Source of the DNA: Flavobacterium tegetincola DSM 22377
Lineage (GTDB): Bacteria; Bacteroidota; Bacteroidia; Flavobacteriales; Flavobacteriaceae
NCBI RefSeq assembly: GCF_000425485.1
Contig: NZ_KE384390.1
Span: forward strand, 2,629-35,370
Reading direction: 5' to 3'
Length of the DNA stretch: 32,742 bases
Below the pieces are notes generated by a model that worked only from the letters and a program-made list of their open reading frames with translations, had not been told where the DNA came from and did no database searches. Positions 1-8,530 of this stretch are shown in pieces (positions within the stretch are counted from its first letter, which is position 1; the number at the start of each line of letters is the position of its first letter). A program made the translations under genes and the position numbers.

Positions 1-968
1 TTTTTTAATGTTTGCAAATCTTCTAGCGGATTGGAGTTTAAAATAATAAAGTCAGCGTCTTTACCGACTTCAAGTATGCCATAATTTTCATTGAATAAAT
101 TTGCGAAATTACTAGTTGTCATTTTTAAGATTTCGTCATTCGACAATTTTTTGTTTTTAAGTAATTCCATTTCACCAAGAACACTAAAACCGGCAACCAT
201 GTATTTACCTGAAGCATCTGTTCTTAAAATCATTGGAACTCCAGCATCATGTAACTGTTTGATAATTCTGTATTTTCGTCTACAGCTTTCATTCAATAGC
301 AACCTCTTCATCGAAAGCTGTTTGATCCATTTTTTCACGGTATTTATTCGTACCGTCCCCCCATTCGTCCACTTTAGTTTTAGTCACAAATTGCGAGATT
401 CCTCAATCGTGTAACGACCCGATCCTGCACTGTACCAATATAATGTAGGACAAATAGTTCTATTTTTTGTTTTAAGCAAAGCAATTCATCTATCGATAGT
501 TTCTTTACTTTCGCGCGCCAAACCTCTTAAATGTTTAAAAGAGGTGTAGTTAGAGTTGAAAATCACATCCTCATTGAGTTCGTTTCCAGATGCTACACGG
601 GGCTAATGTCCTGCAATAGGCATATTGTATTTTTTACAGATGCTATCCAACTGCTTGAACAAAGGTTGGTCCTTAATGCTTAAAATTTTGATAAAATCAA
701 GATTTCGGTCTTTAGCTGCTTTTACAAATTCTTCTATTTCGGCAGGTGTCCAATCCACGTTTCGACTGATAGCTGGTGCCGATAAATATAATTTTGGATA
801 ATAACTGTTGAATGTATTGCATTTTTCACGCCATTCGTAATGTTTCCAATCGCCACGCATGGAACGTAACTTTGTTACGCCATTTATTAAACTGAGTTTC
901 ATTTCTGCTGACACTGCCCAAAAAAGGTAGACACTCTTTTGGGGTGATTTTATATAAATAATTTTCAA
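1..968 (-). pseudogene. Decayed amidohydrolase copy 1 (truncated at both ends)
   Basis: This is a second copy of the amidohydrolase at 3380-4677: base 1 matches base 3471, and similarity runs to about 893 (matching about 4381). The 3' end lies outside the window. The 5' end is lost: signal peptide and HxH metal motif are missing, and the open frame instead starts at 968 in unrelated sequence. It is broken by an in-frame TAG at 603-605, where the other copy reads Tyr after Gly-His, and by several small deletions (around 270-300 and 370-395). At 431-445 it keeps the undamaged reading TICPTLYWYSAGSGR, exactly where the other copy is frameshifted. A 121-aa frame (603-968) remains open but lacks most of the catalytic barrel, so a working enzyme is unlikely. 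Confidence 0.8.
903..945. mobile_element. Possible insertion-sequence end remnant
   Basis: Similarity to the intact amidohydrolase 5' region stops near 893-905. The next bases read TGACACTGCCCAAAAAAGG then TAGACACTCTTTTGGGG. This resembles, from memory, terminal inverted repeats of IS3-like elements in Bacteroidetes. No transposase gene or second end is visible, so this is at most a scar left by deletion or transposition. Confidence 0.3.
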
Positions 969-1123
969 GCTTGGTTTTTAAATTGATACAAATACAACCT
1001 TTAAAAAAAAGCTAATAGACTCATTTTAGGTTAAAATTAAAGAATTACGTGATTTTAAGCCGTTATAAGAACAATAGGTGATGGTATTTATAAATCCTAC
1101 ATTCGCTATAGGGAAGTACTGTC

Positions 1124-2896
1124 TTACTCTATGCTAATTTTAGAATTTAATACCATGTTATTTTTAGATATTTTGGCTACATATATTCCTTTTGAAAAGT
1201 TTTCCAGATTTATTACAGTTTCATTACCATACAATTTTTGTTGATACAATCTTTTTCCTAATGTATCATAGATCTCTAAATTTGAGTTTTCTAGAAAATC
1301 ATTTTTACACGAAATGGTAAAGTTACCATTATTAGGATTTGGAAAAAGTGTAACGTTAGCTGTATTAAAGGTACTGGTTGATAAAGGTACTGGTTCAAAA
1401 TAGGCAATGAAAATGTTTTGAGGCGTTCCATTATTTATATCATAAGTTGAAATGTTGGGTTGATAGGAGTTAGTTGTTGTTAATCCTGATGTACTTGTTG
1501 AGTGGCCAACTACAAAAAAAGTATTGTTGCTTGATGGTTGCATATTCATATCATATTCACTCAAATTGCCACCGTAATAAGTACCCCAAATTTTTTGTCC
1601 TTGATTGTCAAATTTGCACACATAACCATCAGTTTGGCCACTTAAACTGGATTGATACGCTCCAGTAGTTGCAAAATTACTATGCAAACCAGTAACACCG
1701 CTCAAATAAACACCCCCTGATTCATCAATGCTGGTATAGTCCGCACCATAATTACCACCAGACGCAGGATATCCAAAATTAGAACCGTTATAAGTGCCCC
1801 AGTCCCGTGTCCCGTTCTCTGTAAACTGTACTAAATAGGGTGGAGATTCTAGACCAGGAGATTGTTGAAAAACACCGGAAGTTGTTACTAAATTGCTAGA
1901 GCTTACTCCAGAAAAATAAACTTTATCTTGAAATATATCGAGCGACTTTTTTGAAGTACTGTTGCTGTCTGCATAATAGGTGCTCCAATCTCTTTGTCCT
2001 GAGCTATTAAATTTAGACAAGAAGGTATTAGAACAATTTAAGGATGTAGGTTGATAACCATTTGCAGAACCATAATAATTATTGTCACTAGGATGAGCAG
2101 GGTTACAATTATTTATGCGTCCTCTAACATATAATGCAGTTGTTGAAGCTTTTATGGCAAGCATATAATTACCATTAAAGCTGTAGTACGTAGTCCAAAT
2201 GTGGTTACTATCGTTATCAAATTTTGCAATAATTTGTCCTGATTGGTCTTTTATAGGTTGAAATGTATTTGCCGTTCCTAAATTTTGACTTTCAGAATAC
2301 CCAGCTATGTAAAAGTTATTTGACTTGTCGTGGGATATGCTCAATCTATTTAGGGAATAATCACCTGAAGAAATTTCAGCTAATCCAAATCCTTCGGTTC
2401 CATCTCCCCCATAATAAGTACTCCATTGCAGGATTCCGGTTGGAGTAAATTTAGCTATAAAGAAATCGCTGGTGCCATTAAGTGTTGTTTGGTTTGCATT
2501 TGGAGTAGCAATATTATTGGAACTTTGCGTAAACCCTGCAATATATAAATTGTTTGAACTATCAAAATCGATACCCGAAATTAAATCTATATCAGTTCCA
2601 CCGAAATAGGTTGCCCAGGAGAGTTGCCCTACATTGTCAAATTTGGCAATAAAACCATCGGATAATCCACCTCCAAAAGTGGGCTGAATACTGTTAGACG
2701 TTGGAAAAACAGGTTGTGCTGTACTTGTTCCATTAATAAAAACTCCTACAAGATATAAATTACCTTGTTTATCCGTTTTAGAATCTTTGAGCTTGAATCG
2801 TTCGTCTCCAAAATAGGTACCCCAACTGCGTTGAAAATTAAAATTTTGTGCCGACGCTGAAAAGCTGATTAAAAGAAAAAGAATTATTGTTTTCAT
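1124..2896 (-). CDS. T9SS-exported SBBP-repeat (beta-propeller) protein
   Basis: A predicted secreted or cell-surface protein of 590 aa. It has a signal peptide at residues 1-16 (ending SASAQ) and a body of repeats of the type 'WSTYYGG..., D..NNLYIAGFT' every 50-60 residues, typical of SBBP/beta-propeller proteins. A type IX secretion C-terminal sorting domain covers about residues 515-590 (LFPNPNNGNF ... LEIYDTLGKRLYQQ ... GIYVAKI). The length is normal and the frame intact. It stands between the two decayed amidohydrolase copies with no co-directional partner. Its upstream region carries a LytTR-type repeat pair and promoter (2973-3058) with the same geometry as the two RiPP operons, suggesting shared control. 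Its substrate or ligand cannot be read from the sequence. Confidence 0.9.
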   Translation of the reverse strand: MKTIILFLLISFSASAQNFNFQRSWGTYFGDERFKLKDSKTDKQGNLYLVGVFINGTSTAQPVFPTSNSIQPTFGGGLSDGFIAKFDNVGQLSWATYFGGTDIDLISGIDFDSSNNLYIAGFTQSSNNIATPNANQTTLNGTSDFFIAKFTPTGILQWSTYYGGDGTEGFGLAEISSGDYSLNRLSISHDKSNNFYIAGYSESQNLGTANTFQPIKDQSGQIIAKFDNDSNHIWTTYYSFNGNYMLAIKASTTALYVRGRINNCNPAHPSDNNYYGSANGYQPTSLNCSNTFLSKFNSSGQRDWSTYYADSNSTSKKSLDIFQDKVYFSGVSSSNLVTTSGVFQQSPGLESPPYLVQFTENGTRDWGTYNGSNFGYPASGGNYGADYTSIDESGGVYLSGVTGLHSNFATTGAYQSSLSGQTDGYVCKFDNQGQKIWGTYYGGNLSEYDMNMQPSSNNTFFVVGHSTSTSGLTTTNSYQPNISTYDINNGTPQNIFIAYFEPVPLSTSTFNTANVTLFPNPNNGNFTISCKNDFLENSNLEIYDTLGKRLYQQKLYGNETVINLENFSKGIYVAKISKNNMVLNSKISIE

Positions 2897-2972
2897 AGTA
2901 ATAAAGATTAATAAAAAAAAACGATGAATTCGTCATTGGTATTAAAAAAAAATAGTGAATAGTTTACTTCTG

Positions 2973-3004
2973 CAAAGAAATATACCTTACATTTTTCTTG
3001 TCAA
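2973..3004 (-). promoter_or_regulatory. Candidate promoter of the SBBP protein gene
   Basis: On the minus strand TTG (3004-3002) is followed after 19 bp by TATTTCTTTG (2982-2973), an imperfect match to the Bacteroidetes TTG-N19-TAnnTTTG promoter. It lies 76 bp before the ATG and exactly 23 bp after the nearer LytTR-type repeat. Confidence 0.45.
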
Positions 3005-3027
3005 AAGTAAATAATATAACTACATTC

Positions 3028-3058
3028 AATTACGGTTTTATCTGGAAAGATTTACGGG
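3028..3058 (-). promoter_or_regulatory. LytTR-type direct-repeat operator (SBBP gene)
   Basis: Minus-strand repeats CCCGTAAAT (3058-3050) and ACCGTAATT (3036-3028) are separated by 13 bp, 22 bp start to start. This matches the known LytTR site layout of two 9-bp direct repeats with a 12-13 bp spacer. The nearer repeat ends 23 bp before the TTG of the promoter. Confidence 0.6.
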
Positions 3059-3379
3059 TTTTTAATTAATTGTCCAGTAAACAGAAATTTGGATTTTTAA
3101 TTTACTGAATAATTAAATTTCTTGAGTAATACGGCTCTAATTTTATTATATACATTCACTAATTTTAATGGTGTTACTTTTTGATTTTTAAGATCGATTT
3201 TTAGCAACAAATAATTTGTTTAATTAAATTATTCTCACTTTAAAGATAATTGATACATTACTATCGATTCACGAAAATGCGCAAGCGATTCGCTCCTAAT
3301 AAAAAAATAGTATCTTAACTTTAAAATGATTTGTATCATTTACGACACACTTTTGCAGTAAATATATCTGACCAGTGTA

Positions 3380-4677
3380 CTAGTTATGTATTGTTTTTAA
3401 GATTGAATCTCTAATGGTATCCAACGCTTTTTTATTAATAAAATGCTGATTAGAATAGATGCCTTGGATGTTTTTTAATGTTTGCAAATCTTCTAGCGGA
3501 TTGGAGTTTAAAATAATAAAGTCAGCGTCTTTACCGACTTCAAGTATGCCATAATTTTCATTGAAGAAATTTGCGAAATTACTAGTTGACATTTTTAAAA
3601 TTTCGTAGTTCGACAAGTTTGTGTTTTTAAGTAATTCCATTTCACCTAGAACACTAAAACCGGCAACCATGTATTTACCTGAAGCATCTGGGCTTAAAAT
3701 CATTGGAACTCCGGCTTCGTTTAACTGTTTGATAATTCTATATTTTTCGTCTAAAGCTTTCATTTCAGTAGCAACCTCTTCATCGAGAGCTGTTTGACCC
3801 ATTTTTTCACGGTATTTATTGGTGCCGTCCACCCATTCTTCAACTTTATCTTTTGGTACAAATTGCATTCCAGGCAAATTGCGAGATTCCTCAATCGTGT
3901 AACGACCCGAACCTACACTGTACCTTATAATGTAGGACAAATAGTTATATTTTTTGCTTTAAGCAAAGCAATTCTTCTATTAATAGTTTCTTGAATTTCG
4001 CCCGCCAAACCTCCCAAATGTTCAAAAGAGGTGTAGTTAGAGTTGAAAATAACATCCTCATTGAGCTCATTGCCAGATGCTACACGCGGATAATGTCCTG
4101 CAATAGGCATATTGTATTTTTTGCAAATGCTATCCAACTGCTTGAATAAAGGTTGCCCTTTTATGCTTAAAATTTTGATAAAATCAAGGTTTCGGTCTTT
4201 CGCTGCTTTTACAAATTCTTCTATTTCGGCAGGTGTCCAATCCACGTTTCGACTGATAGCTGGTACCGATAAATATAATTTTGGATAATAACTGTTGATT
4301 GCATTGTATTTTTCACGCCATTCGTAATGTTTCCAATCGCCACGCATGGAGCGTAACTTTGTTACGCCATTTATTAAATTGAGGTTCAATGCGGTTTCCA
4401 TTTCTTCTTCTGTTGCAGGAAAATGTACGTGTGCATCGGATAAGGAAGGCATTATGAATCTGCCTTTAGCATCAATGATTTCTTTTGCTTTAAATTTAGT
4501 TTTATCTGCAATTTCGATGATTTTTCCGTTTTTGATTGCGATTGATTTGTTTTTTAAAACCATATCGTTTTTCATCGAAATGATTGAAACGTTTTTAAGT
4601 ATGATGTCTGCTTCCTGTGCGTGACTTATCAAGTAATTTGATAAAAGTAATGTTACTAGAATTATTAATTTTTGCAT
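3380..4677 (-). pseudogene. Imidazolonepropionase-like amidohydrolase, frameshifted copy 2
   Basis: Encodes an exported metal-dependent hydrolase of the amidohydrolase superfamily, about 430 aa if intact. The better start is the ATG at 4677 (MQKLIILVTLLLSNYLISHAQ, a signal peptide). An upstream in-frame ATG at 4701 falls inside the tail of the TPR remnant. Visible family marks: HVHF metal motif, a GHYPR segment, EHLGG, and a late SPDAS motif with a metal-binding Asp, followed by the usual 'G.L..GKDADFIIL..NPL' C-terminus. The frame breaks at about 3923-3926: one base is missing relative to copy 1, creating TAA after ...TICPTL. Reading resumes in another frame down to 3380. The pieces are therefore 4677-3925 and about 3940-3380. 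The HxH and Asp halves are now on separate frames, so it is probably inactive. Confidence 0.8.
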
Positions 4678-4688
4678 ACGGGGTGTGT

Positions 4689-5040
4689 TATTTATTTCCA
4701 TTTTTTTTATAAGGGTAGGCTTCGTAAATACTATTGTATTCGTTGATGGTATATCCTAACTTATAATCGGTTTCTGATTTTTTTAGTAATTTTTAATATT
4801 CATCTGTGATTTCTAATCTACCTGAACCTATTGCTTTGTAAAACTAAACATCTAAAAAGTTGGAGTATATAATTAAAGATCTATTGAAAACCGTGACTGC
4901 TTCTTTCCATTTGCGTCTTTAGTATAGCGAGATGCCATAATATAATATGGCCGTTGGCTATACCTAACTATCTTCATTTTTATTTATTACATCACTGACA
5001 TATTTTTCCAGTATATTTTTAGTTTCTTTGTATTTATTCA
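4689..5040 (-). pseudogene. Decayed TPR-protein remnant
   Basis: No open frame remains, but one minus-strand frame reads a recognisable TPR-like tail: WKEAVTVFNRSLIIYSNFLD, then FYKAIGSGRLEITDEY, then DYKLGYTINEYNSIYEAYPY, ending at a TAA at 4689. In-frame stops interrupt it at three or more places. The 'Y-INE-N-IYE-YPY' ending is, as I recall, typical of flavobacterial TPR proteins. The upstream part is too degraded to follow past about 5040. It lies directly upstream of the amidohydrolase remnant, consistent with one decaying block. Confidence 0.5.
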
Positions 5041-5286
5041 ATTACAGTAATTTTCTTTGTTGTGTAAAAGTCAATGAGCATTATATCGAAGTTAGTAATG
5101 TATATGTAAATTTTAAAAATCGTATCGTGTATGAACTGTGTTTAGGTAAAAATATGTGCGAGACCGTTTTATAGAAATGGCAAAAAAAAATTAAATATTT
5201 ATCACCAAAACTACCTGAAACATCGTGATTTTTTTACACAAGAGTGCATGTACAATTAAAACTGAACGCAGATAGTAAAGACAATT
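4702..5286. other. Intergenic region downstream of RiPP cassette 2
   Basis: The right half of this stretch (5041-5286), just after the SPASM gene stop, contains no gene and no convincing terminator. The left part is the TPR remnant. Confidence 0.5.
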
Positions 5287-6363
5287 TTAAACATCTTTTG
5301 TAATCAATTCTTGCATGCCGTAATACTCAATGGCTTTTTCTTTTAAAGTATTAGTACTCCAATCTTCCCATTCATTAGTGTAGGGATTATAGCCACATTT
5401 TAAAGGTTTTGACAAGTCAATCTCACCCTCAAAATGTGTTCGTTCTGTATAAGCACGACAGTCGGTACAAATGTGTCGAAATTCACAATCTTTACAAGTC
5501 GCAATCATATCTTTATTTATAGACCAGTATTTTTTAAAATCGTGATGGCTTAAAGCTTCTTCCAAAGTGGTAGTTTTAATATTTCCAAAACTTTGAGGCA
5601 TTGAGAGACAATTTTTAATAGTACCTTCTCTATTTATCGCAATCTTCTTATGAAGACAAGAATTGTAACTCAATGATTCAGATATTACATCTTTATTTAT
5701 TAAGGTGTTATTGAGAAAAATATTTCCACAAGACTTCATTAAATCGATTTTATTTTCTAAAAAATCAATTACTAAACTATCTTTTACTATAGATTCTTTT
5801 TTGTTACTCATTCCATAAAAAGTTATTTTTCTCACACGTTTATGCGATGAAATTTCCAAAATTAGAGAATTGTCAAAATTTTCAGCTGGAAGGTAAAGTT
5901 CTATATATTCAATATCAGAGCTTTTATAGTAATTATAAATTTGGTTGATTTCAAAACAATTATCAATATAAATTATTATTATTGCTTTAGCACCTAAATT
6001 GTTAAGAGAATGATAGAGATTTTGTGTTAATAGGTGGCTATTTTTATGCGAAACTTCTATGATTGCATTAGAAATTAAACCTGGATAATCAAAATTCATG
6101 TTCATTTGTGGAAACATATCTTGATGATTTGTATAATGTCCCAAATTATTATCAATAAAGTAGTTCAACCACTTTTCAATAACCTCTTTATCAATTAATG
6201 AAAATGAATCTAATAATTTTAAATTTATTTTACCATTCTTAATGAATTTTACCAAATTATTTGAAATATAAAAAACTCTCTGACGCTGAATATCTATTAC
6301 TAATGTTCTCTTGTTGCCTACGGTAAGTATTACATTAGAAAAAAAGGCAAAATAATTTTTCAT
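5287..6363 (-). CDS. gwsS: Grasp-with-spasm SPASM-domain peptide maturase (cassette 2)
   Basis: Predicted partner of the neighbouring ATP-grasp in ribosomal peptide modification, 358 aa. The C-terminal third is a SPASM-type cysteine cluster: CKDCEFRHICTDC (Cys290, 293, 299, 302) and Cys323 in LKCGYNPYTNEW. No CxxxCxxC radical-SAM motif is present in the N-terminal part, so classical radical SAM chemistry is not expected; this fits the grasp-with-spasm family as I know it. The last 70 residues are nearly identical to the paralogue at 12491-13579, while the N-terminal halves have diverged, as expected if that part recognises different precursors. Its ATG overlaps the stop of the 68-aa gene (TGATG). 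Last gene of cassette 2. Confidence 0.88.
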   Translation of the reverse strand: MKNYFAFFSNVILTVGNKRTLVIDIQRQRVFYISNNLVKFIKNGKINLKLLDSFSLIDKEVIEKWLNYFIDNNLGHYTNHQDMFPQMNMNFDYPGLISNAIIEVSHKNSHLLTQNLYHSLNNLGAKAIIIIYIDNCFEINQIYNYYKSSDIEYIELYLPAENFDNSLILEISSHKRVRKITFYGMSNKKESIVKDSLVIDFLENKIDLMKSCGNIFLNNTLINKDVISESLSYNSCLHKKIAINREGTIKNCLSMPQSFGNIKTTTLEEALSHHDFKKYWSINKDMIATCKDCEFRHICTDCRAYTERTHFEGEIDLSKPLKCGYNPYTNEWEDWSTNTLKEKAIEYYGMQELITKDV

Positions 6364-6569
6364 CAGGGATGTATTTTTACTATTGGTTTAAAAAAAAAAG
6401 ATAATTTATGTTTATCTGTTTGGTGCTTATTTGATGGCGTAACAATCACGTTCTGGGTGTTTGCTTCTGAAAATGCAATTTCCGTTAAATGCTTAAAGTA
6501 AATTGGAAGTTCTTGCAATGAAACAATATCTTCTAAAGTTTTAATTTCTTGTTTTATTATATTCTTCAT
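6363..6569 (-). CDS. Small protein between ATP-grasp and SPASM genes (68 aa)
   Basis: A hypothetical small protein I do not recognise. It has no signal peptide, membrane segment or GG leader. The N-terminal half looks helical (IKQEIKTLEDIVSLQELPIY) and the C-terminus is basic and Phe-rich (KLSFFFKPIVKIHP). It overlaps the preceding ATP-grasp gene by 29 bp and the next gene by one base, so translational coupling is likely. A 62-aa gene occupies the same slot in cassette 1 without obvious similarity. The conserved position suggests an accessory role such as leader binding or partner docking, which is inference only. Confidence 0.6.
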   Translation of the reverse strand: MKNIIKQEIKTLEDIVSLQELPIYFKHLTEIAFSEANTQNVIVTPSNKHQTDKHKLSFFFKPIVKIHP

Positions 6570-7467
6570 ACAGAAATTGCGCTAAAATTTTTTCACAGTT
6601 GTAATTATTGTTTTCTGATATTGAATCAAATATTCCATCCACATTTATTTCTAAAAAGTACAAACTTTCATTATAATCTAATACGAAATCAACTACTGCA
6701 AAATTGAGATTATAGCTTCGTAGTAATTTTTCCACTTTGATTTCAAGCTTTTTAGGTAATTTAAAACTACTTGTTCTCGAAGGTTTAATAACATCATAAA
6801 TACGAAAATCTATTTCAGTTTGAGCATCATTTTGAGAAAATATTGCCTCTGAATAAAAAAATCCGTCAAAATAAAAACTTTTAATGTCGCATTTTTTTTC
6901 AATATTTTCTTGAAATAATGACAATCCAAACTTGTCAGAGTATGTTTCAATGTTATCTAAATTTAGTTTTATTGTATAGGAACGGTAAGTAGTATTATCA
7001 ATTTTAAAATTAAATAAATCATGGCTAGATTTGGTAATGATTTGCAAATTTTCATTGTAGAATTCCAGCAATTCAGACTTTTTAGTAGTTACTATTGTCT
7101 TGGGAATCAAAATCCCCAATTTTTTAGCATCATACAATGTAGTAATTTTGGGAACATTATGCAATTGTAGAATGTTGCCCATTGTTTTTCGTCTATTAAT
7201 GATTGCAAAGAATCCAAATAGATATTCATAAACTAAATGATTGTTAAGATATTGATTTGAGCTGAAATTAAAAGGTAAGTTAATTTTATTAAATATATAG
7301 AAATTAACCTCATCGCATGTTGCAGTCGCAAGATTACTTCTAAATTCAATATTATCAAATTCTGAAATTATGTCGTCAATTCTTTTAAAATCGAGTTTGT
7401 AGTATATTAACCAATCTATTAATTTATCTACTGTAGGATTATAAGACTTAGAAAAAATGTATATCAT
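6541..7467 (-). CDS. gwsG: Grasp-with-spasm ATP-grasp peptide maturase (cassette 2)
   Basis: ATP-grasp ligase of 308 aa, expected to use ATP to activate acidic side chains of the precursor and join them to other side chains (graspetide-like ester or amide links). Visible marks: central FYFDGFFYSEAIFSQND, FRIYDVIKPSR, and the Mg-ATP motif VDFVLDYNESLYFLEINVDG with Glu273 and Asn275. The paralogue in cassette 1 reads EVNPIGQF where this reads EINVDGIF, so the usual Pro and Gln are missing here; activity probably remains because the metal ligands are kept. Overlaps the TlpA-like gene upstream by 4 bp and the 68-aa gene by 29 bp. Its substrate is probably the 79-aa precursor at 8130-8369. Confidence 0.87.
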   Translation of the reverse strand: MIYIFSKSYNPTVDKLIDWLIYYKLDFKRIDDIISEFDNIEFRSNLATATCDEVNFYIFNKINLPFNFSSNQYLNNHLVYEYLFGFFAIINRRKTMGNILQLHNVPKITTLYDAKKLGILIPKTIVTTKKSELLEFYNENLQIITKSSHDLFNFKIDNTTYRSYTIKLNLDNIETYSDKFGLSLFQENIEKKCDIKSFYFDGFFYSEAIFSQNDAQTEIDFRIYDVIKPSRTSSFKLPKKLEIKVEKLLRSYNLNFAVVDFVLDYNESLYFLEINVDGIFDSISENNNYNCEKILAQFLYEEYNKTRN

Positions 7468-8051
7468 TCTGATTTAATCACTTTTAATTTATCTTCGATA
7501 GCATTTCTAAACTTCGAATAGGTATTAAAGAGACTAGGGTAACAATAAATGGAAGTAAAATCAGAAAAACCACCACTTGAATATTCTATAATCTCACCAT
7601 CAAAAACAAGAAACGATGCTGGGTAACCCTTATGTAAAAACAAATTATTTATTTTCTCTTGTTCTAATGAAATATGACGAAAATTAAATGGATGAACTTT
7701 AGTAAAAGAATTGATTTCTTTTTTCGAATTAAACGTAATACCGACAAAATCAACATTGTTAGAAAAAAGAGATGCAAGTTGATTTAACATTTCCATTTCT
7801 GTTATGCATGGAGCACATCCTTTATGCCAAAAATTATAAAAGACTAATCTTTTGGACATTTTACTTGTGAATAGATTACCATCTATATCGTCAATATTTA
7901 CATTGGGGAATTTTATTCCACTAAATTTAGTAGCATCTCTATTTGAACTCTTGAATGCAACATTAAAATCAAATTTATCTGTGGATTTAGTAGTAAGCTC
8001 TTGTGCGAATAATGTACTACTAAGAAGTAAAATTAATATATTTTTTTTCAT
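7464..8051 (-). CDS. TlpA-like periplasmic thioredoxin
   Basis: Predicted exported thiol-disulfide oxidoreductase of 195 aa. A signal peptide (MKKNILILLLSSTLFAQ) is followed by a TlpA/ResA-type thioredoxin fold with the active site FWHKGCAPC (Cys79, Cys82) and the cis-Pro loop GYPASFLV. It sits between precursor and ATP-grasp and overlaps the latter by 4 bp, so it belongs to cassette 2. The linked precursor has a single Cys (Cys60), too few for an internal disulfide, so this enzyme may act on the cassette 1 peptide (three Cys) or on another surface protein. Cassette 1 has no counterpart. Confidence 0.85.
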   Translation of the reverse strand: MKKNILILLLSSTLFAQELTTKSTDKFDFNVAFKSSNRDATKFSGIKFPNVNIDDIDGNLFTSKMSKRLVFYNFWHKGCAPCITEMEMLNQLASLFSNNVDFVGITFNSKKEINSFTKVHPFNFRHISLEQEKINNLFLHKGYPASFLVFDGEIIEYSSGGFSDFTSIYCYPSLFNTYSKFRNAIEDKLKVIKSE

Positions 8052-8129
8052 TTCAAATTGTAATAAATATTATTTATAGAAAATCTAGTGAAAACAAGAA
8101 GCGGTAAAATTTACCGCCTCTAATAAAAT

Positions 8130-8369
8130 CTATCCAATTTCAGAACCAACAGGGTATTGTGTACCACCCCAATCAGAGTCGGGTGAGTCACATACTGTGC
8201 TACCGTCTCCAAATCGAATATCCATAAATGTTTGACCAGAACCATTTGTATATGTTCCAACTACAGTTGTACTTGTAAGAACTAAATTACCTCTGCCGCC
8301 ACCTACAATGTTTTGCGCATTAAGAAGCTCGTAAGCTGAAAAGTCATCAATTAAATTTAAATTTTTCAT
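8130..8369 (-). CDS. Grasp-with-spasm precursor peptide 2 (GG leader)
   Basis: A 79-aa precursor. The leader MKNLNLIDDFSAYELLNAQN ends in IVGGG (Gly23-25), a double-Gly site for a C39 peptidase. The core of about 54 residues is rich in Thr, Ser, Gly and Asp (TNGSGQTF, FGDGSTVCDSPDSDWGG) with one Cys (Cys60). Hydroxyl and acidic residues next to each other suit side-chain cross-linking by the ATP-grasp partner. First gene of cassette 2 and 78 bp after its promoter; the maturation genes follow. Since the cassette has no exporter, the C39 ABC transporter at 10222-12498 is the likely protease and exporter. Confidence 0.8.
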   Translation of the reverse strand: MKNLNLIDDFSAYELLNAQNIVGGGRGNLVLTSTTVVGTYTNGSGQTFMDIRFGDGSTVCDSPDSDWGGTQYPVGSEIG

Positions 8370-8417
8370 AATTTTAATATTATAGAATTAATAGTGTTTA
8401 CATCTTTGATATGCTTT

Positions 8418-8436
8418 CAGTACGGCCCGTGCACTG
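8418..8436 (-). other. GC-rich hairpin in the leader of precursor 2 mRNA
   Basis: An imperfect inverted repeat (CAGTACGG / CCGTGCACTG) stands out in AT-rich surroundings within the predicted 5' untranslated region. It could stabilise or regulate the transcript. No known riboswitch fold is recognisable. Confidence 0.3.
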
Positions 8437-8447
8437 GTTACATAATA

Positions 8448-8476
8448 AAAGCATAATCTAAATGTAGATTAATCAA
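8448..8476 (-). promoter_or_regulatory. Candidate promoter of RiPP cassette 2
   Basis: On the minus strand TTG (8476-8474) is followed after 18 bp by TATGCTTT (8455-8448), close to TTG-N19-TAnnTTTG. A perfect 6-bp inverted repeat (AATCTA/TAGATT, 8455-8470) lies between the two elements. It starts 23 bp after the LytTR-type repeat pair. Confidence 0.5.
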
Positions 8477-8499
8477 AAATAATTAATTCAGTAATAATA

Positions 8500-8530
8500 A
8501 TGTACGGTTTTTTGTAAATTGATTTATGGT
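8500..8530 (-). promoter_or_regulatory. LytTR-type direct-repeat operator (cassette 2)
   Basis: Minus-strand repeats ACCATAAAT (8530-8522) and ACCGTACAT (8508-8500) with a 13-bp spacer, 23 bp upstream of the TTG element. Same geometry as the sites before the SBBP gene and cassette 1. Confidence 0.6.

Larger units (their letters stand above)
2897..3379. other. Intergenic region, AT-rich
   Basis: No credible gene. The first 160 bp hold the promoter and operator of the SBBP gene. The remainder (3060-3379), downstream of the amidohydrolase remnant, shows nothing I can name. Confidence 0.6.

Noticed and set aside
91..414. 107-aa plus-strand frame over the amidohydrolase remnant
   Set aside because: It is antisense to the clearly homologous decayed gene and has no features of its own.
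4678..4701. ATG at 4701 as the amidohydrolase start
   Set aside because: It gives a polar extension before the signal peptide and lies within the end of the TPR remnant. The ATG at 4677 fits better.
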